Assembly: GCA_033961575.1 (NCBI GenBank)
Contig: CM066736.1
Coordinates: 92,264,852 to 92,328,851, forward strand
Direction: 5' to 3'
Source: Aselliscus stoliczkanus
Taxonomy: Eukaryota; Chordata; Mammalia; Chiroptera; Hipposideridae
Length of the DNA stretch: 64,000 nucleotides
Below are positions 11,712 to 21,960 of the stretch, one piece after another (within the stretch, counting starts at the first letter, position 1; every line of letters begins with the position of its first letter). Both the position numbers and the translations under genes were made by a program. The notes beneath the pieces were generated by a model that made no database searches, was not told the DNA's origin, and saw only the letters and a program-made list of their open reading frames with translations.

Positions 11712-12000
11712 AAAGTCATTTTCATTCATTTAACAGATATTTATCAAGTACCTACCACATATCTCCAGTGCCACTTTGTTCTAGGAACCAGGGAAACAAT
11801 AATGAGTAAAATAGATATAGCTCCTTGTGAAACTTACATTCTACTGGGGAGGTGAGGAGACAGATCAACTAAAACAGCCCCTTAGGCAAGCAGAGAGTGC
11901 CGAGCATTGGAGATGGTGGTGGCAATGATAGGGGTTTCTATATGGTGCTCAGGGAATATTCCATTAGATGACATTTGAGCAGAAACAGAAAAAATTCTAG
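11712..12000 (-). mobile_element. L2 3' portion
   Basis: The plus strand reads 'tttcattcatttaacagatatttatcaagtacctaccac... ttctaggaaccaggg' and then 'gaaacttacattctactggggagg', the reverse complement of the L2 3' end, followed by the 'gagtgccgagcattggagatgg' region. It is well enough preserved to follow for about 290 bp. Confidence 0.7.
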
Positions 12001-12365
12001 ATGGATATAAGATTTAAACATAAAAAATGAATCTGTAAAATATTCCAAATTGTCTGTCTTTCTTTTCAGATTTCCCTCTTGTCCTGCATTCACAATCTTG
12101 GGGAATGTTGTACCCAATCACTGGAGTCACATTCATGGGGTGATCTTCCTCCCCCACTCTGTACTTACAGGAGAAAGCACCTTCTCGTCCATGCTGAATT
12201 CCTGCCTACTCCAAGTGGGAACTTACACCTTCACAGAGGCATAAGGTAGAGTGTTCTGCCTCTTGTTCAGCTGTCTTTGGCTCTTCTCCATAGGAGAAGG
12301 GGTGATGGATCTTATAGGCTAGATGTAGAATCTTTCATCTACTGGTCTAGTTTCTCTAGTGTTCA
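12001..12365. other. non-genic sequence, nothing assigned
   Basis: No repeat or gene is recognised. The short plus frame at 12050-12244 has no domain or splice context that supports it. Confidence 0.35.
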
Positions 12366-12537
12366 CTGGCAGTGCTTCTCAAACTTTAATGTTCAGAGTA
12401 CTCAGCTGGTGATCTTGTTCAAATGCAGACTCTGATCCACTAGGTCTTTGCTGGGTCCTGAGATTCTGCATTTGTGTTAAACTCTCAGGTAATGCTGATG
12501 TAGCTGGTCTGTGGGCCATACTCTGAGCAACAAAGGT
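12366..12537 (+). mobile_element. MER5A-like hAT MITE
   Basis: Follows MER5A nearly end to end: 'cagtgcttctcaaactttaa', 'gatcttgttcaaatgcagac', 'ctgggtcctgagattctgc', 'aggtaatgctgatg', ending near 'tctgagcaacaaag' where the family has TTTGAGAACCACTG. It is non-coding. Confidence 0.75.
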
Positions 12538-12717
12538 CTACAGAGTGTGAGAAGGCTTCTGTCCTTCATGCTGAGTATCTTTTCAGTGGCTCCAGCTCTC
12601 CTCACATGTAGGGTCCAAATATGTAGGCTTGAGAACATGTGTTAGGAAGCCCATTTTCACTTCAAATCAAAGCCAAATACTCCAATCCAGATTTATCAGA
12701 TTAAAGCCTTTATGTTG

Positions 12718-12781
12718 ATTTCTATTTGACACCTGTCTACTGGTTTCTGTTTGACACCTGTCTATTTCTATTTGACACCTG
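12718..12781 (+). repeat. short tandem triplication (~22-25 bp unit)
   Basis: Three consecutive copies of TTTCTRTTTGACACCTG, with spacers of about 5-8 bp. Each carries a CACCTG E-box. The period is about 25 then 22 bp. Confidence 0.8.
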
Positions 12782-12814
12782 CAGTTGGTTCAGAAGTTGG
12801 GATAGATAGGAAGA

Positions 12815-12950
12815 AGGTGTTGTTATCATTTACATTTTACAGATGAGAAAAAATGAGTCTTAATGAAGTTGAACAAGTGATTTAAAGCATTTTGGCTTTA
12901 AATATAGACTGGGATTTGAAGCCTATCAGTCTGACCCTGGCATTGACTCT
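12815..12950 (-). mobile_element. MIR SINE
   Basis: The plus strand shows 'ttacattttacagatgag... gaacaagtgatttaaagc... gactgggatttgaagcct... agtctgaccctgg', the reverse complement of the MIR core and B-box side in correct order. Confidence 0.7.
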
Positions 12951-12959
12951 CTTATGTGC

Positions 12960-13400
12960 TCTTTTATACTGTCCCCACTTAGACTGCCCTGTTCCACGTG
13001 ACCTGGTCCCTCTCTACCATGTGATTCCTGTCTTGCAGTGAATAACACTACATTTACTGTCCTCTCCTTTGTACCTTCCATCAGTCACGGCTGCCTTTTC
13101 CCTTTTTGCTACTTGGCCATTTTCTCACCTATTGATATGCTGACTAAGGTCTATCTCCATTATGAAACTTTTCTTCGATGCTTCAGCAAGAAATAATCCC
13201 TTCCTGTTTGTCTCTTGGTTAACTGTATGCAGAATTCCATCAGTTCCCTTGCAAGAGATACTACATTTATTTGTTACATGCCAATTTCCTCTACTATTTT
13301 GAAAGGTAGGCATGGTGTTTGATTCAGCTTTTCTTCCTGGCACCCTGCTCAGGGCTTGACTTATTAAGTGCTAAATATATACTGAATGGATGTTTAATGC
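12960..13400 (+). mobile_element. L2 3' portion (plus orientation)
   Basis: Pyrimidine-rich L2 phrases ('tgtgctcttttatactgtcc', 'ctgtcctctcctttgtacc', 'ttctcacctattgatatgc') lead to a 3' end like 'cctggcaccctgctcagggcttgacttattaagtgctaaatatatactgaatgg', the decayed L2 terminus. Confidence 0.5.
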
Positions 13401-13689
13401 TTATCTTAGAACTTAGTGGCTGAATTCTTTTGTGCTCAGTCCCTTTTTCTGTCTCTTCTACTTCACTCCCTTGCATTTTGTTCGAAGTGCCTCTTTCCTT
13501 TCTCCACTGTATGAACAGAAATAGAGAGGGCAGGGGTACCATCTTACCATATTAGAGACCTGCTCATCATTTGGTGAAGACCTTGCACAAACTTGTGGTA
13601 AAGTAAAAGTTTGATAATAAAATGTTTCTGTGTCCTGAGAAGAGCAGAAAACAACCTTTAACTCAGACTTAAATGAGCCAGCTCTTCCA

Positions 13690-13840
13690 TTAACAAGAAT
13701 ATGATTTGGGGCCAGTTACCTAAATTATCTGAACTTCACTGTCCTCATCTGAAAGATGGTGGTGTTCACATCTACATTGCAGGATTACTGAAAGATCAGA
13801 TGAAATATTGCATCTTGAAGAACAGCAGGAACTCAGTAAC
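13690..13840 (+). mobile_element. MIR SINE
   Basis: Shows 'gggccagttacctaaattatctgaacttcactgtcctcatctgaaagatgg... gcaggattactgaaagatcagatgaaat', the MIR core through its 3' half in plus orientation. Confidence 0.7.
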
Positions 13841-13844
13841 TAAT

Positions 13845-14500
13845 CTCCTGGCTTCCTCTTGTGCATTCTTGCTGCTAACATTAGGTTTAGACCCTCATTA
13901 TAGTTGCTTCTTTCTACTTCCTGTCTGTCCCTTTTTTGTCCATTTTACATGTGTTTCCTTGGTTTCAGCCTAAACATACTGTTTATCCTGCTGCCCTTTG
14001 CTGTAAGATCATATCACCAGCAAGATTAAATGCGAGCAGCTATATTCCAATGTGCCCCTTAGCCTTCCACTGGTGCTCTGGCACCATCTCCTGCTGCAGG
14101 CAAAATGGGCAGCCACTACTTCTTTGAACATAGTCTTACTTCCTCATCGCTGGGCCATTTCTCACGTGGTTCCATCTACTAATCATACCCAACCATTACT
14201 TAAGAATCCAAATCTTTTCCTCAAAACATAGTACAGGTCTTAATTTCCCAATCACCAGATATAATGTGTGTTTGCTCTTCTATCCTGTGTATCCCACTTA
14301 GGTAATTCATTTTGCAGTTTCTTGTTGGAATAGTACAATTCCTATTGTTTGAAAAGGCTCTTTTAAGCTTGCCTCATAATTTTCCCTTTTCTACCAAAAG
14401 GGAAATTCCTCAGGAGCAGAGACTATGTCTTATATCCCACACACATCTTTGTATTCCAACCACTGCCTAACATGCAATCTAAAGTTTATCAACCCCATAT
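13845..14500 (+). mobile_element. L2 3' portion (plus orientation)
   Basis: A long pyrimidine-rich stretch with L2-like phrases, closing with 'ggaaattcctcaggagcagagactatgtctta... ttccaaccactgcctaacatgc', the usual L2 3'-terminal order. Individual matches are diverged. Confidence 0.5.
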
Positions 14501-14714
14501 TGAGCCGTTCACTCTATGCAAGTCACTCAGCATGTGAAAATAAATATCCAGACAAGGCATATTAAGATTTCTCAACCTAATTATAAAAACAGACAATAAA
14601 TAAGTGGAATACAGTGGATGTAATAGATAAAAATATTCATTGATTCTTTGTAACTTATTGCATCAAAAAAGTTAAGTCTATTGCTCTATATGTTGAATTT
14701 GGCTGATCTTTTGA
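14501..14714. other. non-genic sequence
   Basis: AT-rich; nothing recognised. Confidence 0.35.
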
Positions 14715-15005
14715 CATGCTTTCCAGTAGAATGTAGTGGAAGTGACATCATGTGAGTTTTTGCAGCTTATACCCTCATTCTCTTGGGAGATTTTAACCAG
14801 GAGAACAAGTCAAGGCCAGCGTCATTGAGGATGAGGGACAATGTGGACTTACCCAGCCACCATGTAGAGCGAAGATGAACTGTCCCAGTTGAACGCAACC
14901 CAAATTATTGACCCACTGAATCATGAGAAATAACTGATTGTTATTTAAAGCCACTGAGGTTTGGTATGGTTTTTATGCACCAGAAACCAAATGATACAGT
15001 GGAAT
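14715..15005 (+). mobile_element. MLT1-type LTR 3' part (ERVL-MaLR)
   Basis: Follows the MLT1 pattern: 'gaatgtagtggaagtgacatcatg', 'gaatcatgagaaataactgattgttatttaaagccactgaggtttgg' and a close at 'accaaatgatacag'. No internal sequence is attached. Confidence 0.6.
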
Positions 15006-16179
15006 AAGTGCTGTGATATATCAGTATAATAAAACCCAGCCTATTGGGGGCAGAGACTAGGCAAGGAAAATCTCCTGAAGATGATATTTGACCTTAATAT
15101 TTTATGCATAAAAGCTTCCAGAATGAATCATTAGAGGAGGAACACATAGGAGCTTAACAAAATTATATTGTTTTAATTATGAAATATAAAAACACGTAAG
15201 AAAAATGATAGTTATGTCTGTATCTCACATTTATCATGATGTAAGTTATCGGACAAGTGTATGGGGACAAAAAGAAATATAAGACCAATCACTGCTAGGG
15301 AGTACCTAACACTCTATCTGAAATATGGGGTATTTAGGCAAAAACAAGATAGACATTCAAAGCATATATAATAAGTGGAACAGGAAATGGAATAGCAGGT
15401 GGGAAGAGGGAAAAATATTATAAAACTGTGTCTCTCAGAACTTCACGGAAGAGGCAGGGTAGGGACTAAATTGTAAAGGATACATAATGCCTAGAACTCA
15501 GAGAAAATCAGATTCTATTCAAAATAGAAAGGAGGAGAGGGCATTTCTGAAAGGAAAATGGCAAGAGCAAACCATACAGGCCAGCATATGGGCCAGCAGG
15601 AGAAGGTGTGGACACTTGGAAGTAGCAAGTGTAATGGGTGGGGAATGGTTTTGGAAAGGTGGTAATGGACCTTACAGTAACGGGTCTTGAATGGTAGAGT
15701 AAGAATGTTTAGTTTTACTTTGTGAAATGGCAGCATTGAAGATTTTTAGTAAGACCACAACATTAACAGGGTTCTGTGAAAAACCAACCTATGTGAAAAT
15801 CTGCCTAGTGGCAACACTAAAGTTTTTTCCCTGTAGCCCAGAGGCTATTCTCCGAATATCCAGTTTGTTTTATTCCCCATCCCTGAACTTTTGTGATCAA
15901 ACTGAGTATAGGAAAGTACTAGGAAGATCTCCAAATAGGTGGATCTGGGGTTTGGGCATACTTTAATACAGAAAGTGGTTAGTTAGCACACTTCTCATTT
16001 GAAAAGTAGCTGAGTTAGGAATAATAGATCTAAGTTCCCATTGCTCTGCCATTCCATACTCCAGGTTTTCAGGCGCTCCTGCTTGCTTCTCAGTGTACAT
16101 GGAGTATGTCAGTTCTATAATAGGCTTATTCATACCCCATATTCTCCGTTGACCTTAGCAAAACAATTAAGAGATGGTA
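15006..16179. other. unassigned, probably old L2-like material in part
   Basis: About 15370-15740 has purine-rich phrases ('ggtgggaagagggaaa', 'gaggagagggcatttctgaaagg', 'gaatggtagagtaagaatg') resembling the reverse orientation of internal L2 3' sequence, but weakly. Frames at 15487-15690 (plus), 15515-15736 (minus) and 15727-15966 (plus) overlap and are not supported as genes. Confidence 0.35.
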
Positions 16180-16330
16180 AAGAATTATTCTTTATTCCAC
16201 AAATATCTATTGATACCTTTTCTCAGTTAAGCATTTGGGATTAGAAAAGTCAAATAGGATGCTTTGTGCTACCCCCTTATGAACCACTAATGAAAGCAGA
16301 TACATCAAAATACAGCCTGCAAGGTGCTGT
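16180..16330 (-). mobile_element. L2 3'-end fragment
   Basis: Short decayed match: 'ttctttattccacaaatatctattgatacc... taagcatttgggattag', then 'gcaaggtgctgtcatgggtg'-like sequence. Confidence 0.4.
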
Positions 16331-16879
16331 CATGGGTGATATAAATTGTCTTGCTCAGCTTCGGTTGTCTTTTTTTTGGTGAGTTTTGCTGTTTGCAGAG
16401 GCTGAAAGGCTAAAACTGTATTTCCTAGACTCCCTTTCAGCAATGGTTCTGGATAAATTAGTTTCCACCAATTTGATGCACTCATGTATGATTTGGAAGG
16501 GCCAATTCTTGCCCTGTTGGTTGTTTTCTGTTAGCAAGCAAGGTCCTAGGGACTGGTTATTCTGCTGCAGCATTCGAAGGCCCATTTACCCAACTTTGTA
16601 GCTGCCAAGAGGCAATTTCAGTTGAAGTACCGGCAGCTTTTTTGGATCCTTAGATTGTAGGTAAGGTGTGTGCTGTCATACGAAGGTCAGTTCAGGGGTG
16701 ATATGAGAGTCATTTCAGCAGACCTCGCCTAGAACCCTTGCAACAATTTTGTAAGCATCTAAATCTCCTTTTGCTTAATGCACTTAGTGTGGTTTCTGTT
16801 TCCTGCACTGAACATTTACACAGATGGTGTAAAAGGTATATAAACAAAGCAGTTGAGAATTCAGCCAAGTGCATGACTA
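16331..16879. other. unassigned, possible old MER/LTR-like sequence
   Basis: About 16380-16640 ('gctaaaactgtatttcctagactccctttcagcaatgg') has the feel of an ancient interspersed repeat seen in many mammals, but I cannot name it. No gene is supported. Confidence 0.3.
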
Positions 16880-17060
16880 ATTCTGCTAGGGAGAGTTGGA
16901 GAAGTTTCCATGGAGGAAGTGATAATATTATGTGTCTTGAAGAATGAGTAGTAATTCTTATTCAATAGGCAGCTAAAGGTGGAAAAGGCAATCTAGGCAT
17001 TGAAAAGAACTTGTGTAGAAGCACAGAGGTGTCAAGGATAATAGTATTCAGGGACAATAG
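16880..17060 (-). mobile_element. L2 internal fragment
   Basis: Phrases 'gggagagttggagaagtttccatggaggaagtgat' and 'gaaaaggcaatctaggc... cttgtgtagaagcacagaggt' match the reverse orientation of the L2 region that precedes its 3' end. Confidence 0.5.
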
Positions 17061-17197
17061 GTAGACATTCCTGCTGAATTTCTACTGCCATTTCCAGCTA
17101 GTTTTTTAATACATTCTTTTAATAATACAGTTATATACCTCAGTGAGCATTTCCCATAGCGTGCCAATTCCTTATCGTGCTTTTCATGTCACAAATA

Positions 17198-17198
<1 letters not shown>

Positions 17199-17237
<39 letters not shown>

Positions 17238-17786
17238 GGTCAGACAATTAGGTTCGTGAACTTGTCCTAGAAAAAGGGCTACAAACCTCATTACTGAATA
17301 TCACTATGGTCACTTTCAAAGTACTCCCCTCGGGAAGCTATGCACCTATACCAGCACCTAGTCCCCCCTTCAAAACAATTTTGGAACTCTTTTTCTGGAA
17401 TAGCCATCAGAGCTGTTGTTGTGTTACCCTTGATGTCTCGAATGTCATAAAAATGTATTCCTTTCAGTATTTTCTTTATCTTCAGATAAAGAAAGAAGGC
17501 ACTGGGGGCCAGATCAGGTGGGTGGGTGGGGGTGTGCCAATACAGTTACTTGTATACTGGCCAAAAACAGTGCCATGTGAGCTGGTGCATTGTGATGCAA
17601 GAGCCATGAATTGTTGGGAGAAAAGTTCAGGTCATCTAACTTTTTCATGCAGCCTTGCCAGCACTTCCAAAGAATAAACTTGGTTAATTGTTTGTGCAGT
17701 TGGCACAAATTCTTAATGAATAATCCCTCTGATATCAAAAAAGGTTAGCAACAGCATTGCAACAGTTCACAAACTTAATTGTCAGA

Positions 17787-17837
<51 letters not shown>

Positions 17838-17838
17838 T
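17199..17838 (-). mobile_element. mariner transposon, internally deleted
   Basis: Terminal inverted repeats are clear. The left end (17237-17266) begins AGGTCAGACAATTAGGTTCG; the right end (to 17789), reverse-complemented, begins AGGTCAGACAATTAAGTTTG. A (CA)n run abuts the left TIR and a (GT)n run the right one, so the whole is symmetrical. Between the ends is only a C-terminal part of the transposase on the minus strand; the helix-turn-helix half is missing, consistent with an internal deletion. The element is not capable of encoding an active enzyme. Confidence 0.85.
17514..17738 (-). pseudogene. mariner transposase remnant (C-terminal part)
   Basis: A 74-codon frame keeps the mariner order: an FILWKCWQG-like segment (family LEVLKRL region), then LLHHNAPAH, the catalytic HHDNAPAH block with the Asp lost, then TVLAHP, where the family has VLEHPPYSPDLAP before the third Asp. 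The catalytic triad cannot be formed. No start codon region or N-terminal DNA-binding domain remains. Confidence 0.8.
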
Positions 17839-17879
17839 TTCCCGTGTCCAATCAACCAGAGTAGATATTAGAGAGTAGT

Positions 17880-18075
17880 ATCGTAAGGCAATGAGGATAT
17901 GGGCTTGGAAGCCAAACTTCCTTGATGTTAACCACTGTCTCCATTTTCTGCTCTATAAAAATAGGAATAATACTAGTACCCTCCCACCAAAAAATGTTTT
18001 GAGAATTAGAATTAATACATGTAAAATGAGTAGGACATAGTAGACATGCAGAAAGCCCTCAAGAAATTGAGTTTG
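17880..18075 (+). mobile_element. MIR SINE
   Basis: Shows 'gatatgggcttggaagccaaacttcc', then 'tctataaaaataggaataatactagtacc' and 'gagaattagaattaatacatgtaaaatgagtagg', the MIR core and 3' half in plus orientation. Confidence 0.65.
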
Positions 18076-19010
18076 GTAGTTCATTGTTCTTATAGTTATA
18101 TCCCCTCAGCCAGTGGGCGCTACTGTGCTAGCCTGTTCTCTTTGCAGTTGGAATGACCTTCACAAAACTTTGCTGTGCTATGATATTTCTTTCTACTGTT
18201 ATTAACTTGTTTTTGAGAACTATTTGGACTACCCTTTCTGGCTATTAAAAGATATGCCAAGAGAATGCCTGTAATGCCACAAAATTGCCAAGGAAAATTT
18301 TCATGCTGTATGTTCAAATGCAAAGTTTATGATGGTTTAAGGCATTTGATGTAATGGGCAAGGCAACAGAAGATAAATATCAGCAGGAATTGGTGGAAAT
18401 CCTTTGACATTTTAAAGGGCATTGTAAACATTACTGCAGACCAACAATTGTTCGACATAACCTAGAAGGAACTATGGAATTGGTATAGAGACTGCTAGAA
18501 CAGCTCTGAAACTTATTTAGTTCACATGATCACTTTCAAGAAAATATTCCCACACTAAAAAGGCTATGCCTGTACCTTCTTTTAAAATCTTTATTATCTA
18601 TTTATATTGTCCTCTTCCCACCCTTATCGCTTTCCCATATTTCTTGAGGTCTTTGGGACTTGACTTTTTGTTTTCTATTCCACAGAGTTCCCTGCCAACA
18701 CACAGAAAAACTTCAACTGCCAAGTTTCAGCTCTATCTAATGGCCGCTTGGTAGAAATACAACTTAGGCCTCTGTTTTCCAGCAACTTTGACCTTCTCTT
18801 ACATTAGGAATCTCCACATTAAAAAAGACTTTCAGATCCCCCATATTCCACTTGGATCTGCTCTACCCTAGAGAACTTGACTTCTTGTTTTCATACCCCA
18901 TTCTTGGATTTGCTCCGTTAGACTACACTTTTTTAAAATTTTGTATTTTTTCTTATTGTAAAACAAAACTGTTCCCTTTATCTTTGTTGTTAATCCAATT
19001 ATTTCTTCAT
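18076..19010. other. non-genic sequence, nothing assigned
   Basis: No gene or clear repeat. Short plus frames at 18566-18754 and 18852-19085 arise from pyrimidine-rich sequence and show no domain. Confidence 0.35.
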
Positions 19011-19014
19011 AGTC

Positions 19015-19250
19015 TTTCTTTCAGCCAACATTTACTAAAACAGCCACTAAGCTCTTGGGAATCAGAACAGAAAGACACCAGGTAACATTCAGTGTGATGG
19101 ACGAGACAAAGGAATAAAACTTACAACAGCAGGTGATTCAAGTTGTGATATAAGCAGCTGCAGAATTCCATAGGCACACTGAGCAGGGACACAGAACCAA
19201 GATTTCCTTGAGAGAAAAACTAGAGTTCAATTTTGAAAGACGTGAAAATG
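19015..19250 (-). mobile_element. L2 fragment
   Basis: 'tttcagccaacatttactaaaacagccactaagctcttggg' followed by 'cagcaggtgattcaagttgtg' resembles a reversed L2 3' end. An L1 insertion begins at about 19262 and L2-like sequence resumes near 19885, so this may be one L2 split by an L1. Confidence 0.4.
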
Positions 19251-19261
19251 GCAGAGATTTT

Positions 19262-19882
19262 GTTTTTGTGGTGTTTGGTGATTTATATTTACATTTTTAA
19301 CAACTTTCTTGAGATATAATTCACATACTACACAATTCACCCATTTAAAGTATACAGTTTTGTGGCTTTTATTGTAGTCACAGATATGTAGATCTATTAC
19401 CACATTCAATTTTAGAACAAATTTTAGGATAAATTATACTTCATAGCTGACTTCTTTCATGTAGCATAATGTTTTCAAGGTCCATCCATGTTGTAGCATG
19501 TATCAGTACTTTATTTTTTTGCCAAATAATATTTTATCATATAGATATACAACATTTTATTTATCTACTCATAATTCTATGGACATTTGAACTGTTTCCA
19601 CTTTCTGGCTACTCTGAATAATGCTCCTATGACTATTCATGTATAAGTTTCTATGTGAACATATGTGGTCTGTTCTCTTGAGTATGTACCTAGGAGTAGA
19701 AGGACTAAATCATATGAAACTTTGTGTTTAACTGTTTATGGAACTGCCAGACTGATTTTGAAAATGGCTACATCATATTACATTTTGACCAGCAGTGCAT
19801 TAGGTTCCAATTTCTTTACATCCTTGCCACATTTGTTGTTATTGTATGTCTTTTGATTATAACCATACTAGTTGGGCAGGAA
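19262..19882 (-). mobile_element. old L1 (L1M-type) 3' portion
   Basis: In reverse: 'aacaactttcttgagatataattcacatac... cacccatttaaagtatacag', 'ttcaaggtccatccatgttgtagcatg', 'ttctggctactctgaataatg', 'gagtatgtacctaggagtagaagg'. This is the characteristic antisense order of the L1M 3' UTR and ORF2 C-terminal end. Frames are broken. Confidence 0.8.
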
Positions 19883-19884
19883 GT

Positions 19885-20460
19885 GGCAACCTTAAATTTT
19901 AGGACAGAGGAAGAAGGAAAAGGCACCTAGGCAGAAGAAACAGGAAATTCAAAGGCAGAGAATCAAGAGAAAAACAGATTGTGTTCTGTGACTCGTTGGA
20001 AACTAACTATGTTGGAGCATAGGCTTTATGTGGAGAAGGTTCAGGAGATAAAATGGAAGATATAGTCAATTAGTCAACAAATATTGAATGCCATCCTGTG
20101 CTAGGCAGGTGGTTTTTGATTTTTGGGTTTGTTTGGATTTTTTTTTGTGCCAGGATATAGCAGTGAGCAAATAGATGAAGTCTCTACTCATGAGGAAGAT
20201 TGAACAGAAAACTATTATAAAGTAAGCAGATAAGAACATTTCAGGAGCTAAATTCTCTGAAGAAAATGGCATAACCTAACATGAAAGAGAGTAACTTAAG
20301 TAGGAACGAGGCTACAGTAGCTTGAGTAGAAGAAAGAGGCATTTAAGCAAAGATCTGAATGATTAAAAAGCAGTCAGTTGTAGGAAACCCTGGTGTAAGA
20401 GCACTCCCTTTAGAAGAACAGCAAGGACAAAGCCCCTGAGACAGTGTATGCTTTAGAATG
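19885..20460 (-). mobile_element. L2 3' portion
   Basis: Contains 'gtcaacaaatattgaatgccatcctgtgctaggcagg', 'gccaggatatagcagtgagc' and 'gcactccctttagaagaacagcaaggac... gcccctgagacag', the reverse L2 3'-end sequence and the internal 'fused tissue count' stretch in order. Confidence 0.65.
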
Positions 20461-21960
20461 CACTGGGCTGCCAGTAAAAAGAAAGCCCAATGCAAAGTGG
20501 CTAAAAAACAGGGATTTGCCATTTCACACAACAAGAATCTGGTGCTAGATGATCCTGGTTTGCTTAACTGGGCAGCACAACAGTGACATGAAGGACGCAG
20601 GTGCTTTCCATTTTCCTATTCTGTCACCGTTAGAACATTTCCTGTAATGTGTGATGTGTAGACTGACAATGGGCTTTCACCTGGTCCAACTGCCAGACAA
20701 GCACATGTGGCACAGATTGTACCCAGTAAAAAAGTGGTCGGGTTCATGAGCTAGTCTCACATTTTTCTTTGCTTGCAGGATTTTGTAATGTTTGTAATGT
20801 TATGAGCTTAGTTAAATGGATCACTTTTTCTTAAGTAGAGGAATCTTTACAGTATTTATATATGAAATGGGAAATGATTATAAAAATCCTTTAAGCTTCA
20901 CATATTGTTTCATGACAAGGAATATGAAAATAATTAAAAGCTGAACTACACATTTTTCTCTTTTAAAAAAGTAAACATTCCACGTTTGCTTCCCTTTTCT
21001 TCAATATGTGCCTTTAGTATACTACCTCGCAGATATTTTTGAAAAAAATAAACTCATGTAATTTCTTCTTCCGGGAAAGTGTAATGTTTATTAATGAAAT
21101 AAATTCAAGTAGAGTGTACATTTTGAAAATGATTTTGGGGAAACATTTCCATTATGTGATTTTGCTGCTGAAAAGGTTACATGTCACCTATAAAACTTTG
21201 CTGCATGCATACCTTAAAAATGTAGAAATAATTTCCTAACATTTAAAGACATTCTCAAGGGTTTCAGGTGGTTTTTAACTCAGCTGTTTAAAATATATAA
21301 ATGTAGCGCTTTCTCATTCATTTCCAAGACCACTTTAGGATATTTCCTCCTGAATTTACATGAGAGCCTCTGATGGATGGTGCAGAGGATTTAAAAATTA
21401 ATTTCATTATTTAGTCAGTGTAACCAAAGAAACTTGTTCCCTTTGAAGCAGTTACACCATTTACATCTCTGGATTATTGTGAAGTATAATTTTCATTTAC
21501 GAACACCATTAAGAACTAAGAATCAAAATACACTAATCTTTGTCATTGTTTTGTAAATTAATGCCTAGGCCTGTTAGTTGTTCTTGAATCTGTCTATATC
21601 ATTTCCCTAGTATTAAGATTTGAGATTTGTCGTGTGACTTACTTACTCTTTTTGCCTTCTTCTTTGCTATTTTCAGGAATTTTTATAATTCTTCACTTTT
21701 CATTTTCATCCATACTGTTTAGTTCTTGTATACTTTCATAATTGATATTGTTTGCTTCACATTCTTCTGGTCACAAAGGCCAAGGGAACGTATCAACAGT
21801 TATACAGGATCTAGTAATAAACTAGGTTTTTCTGGGTTTGGTTCTTATATACTATTACGTGTTTTCCACTCTGCAAATTCTCCTATTGTTTTTAAGTCTC
21901 CAATGAGCACATCACATGTGTGCATTAACAGTCTCTTAGGTCTGCTGATTGCATGTACCT
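20461..21960. other. mostly unique non-genic sequence
   Basis: About 20740-21560 contains no repeat that I recognise. A good 3'-splice-site look-alike, 'ttttctttgcttgcag', ends at 20779. AATAAA signals occur near 21045 and 21100. No frame is open far enough to support an exon, so this could at most be a non-coding exon. Sequence approaching 21960 joins a truncated mariner. Confidence 0.35.
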
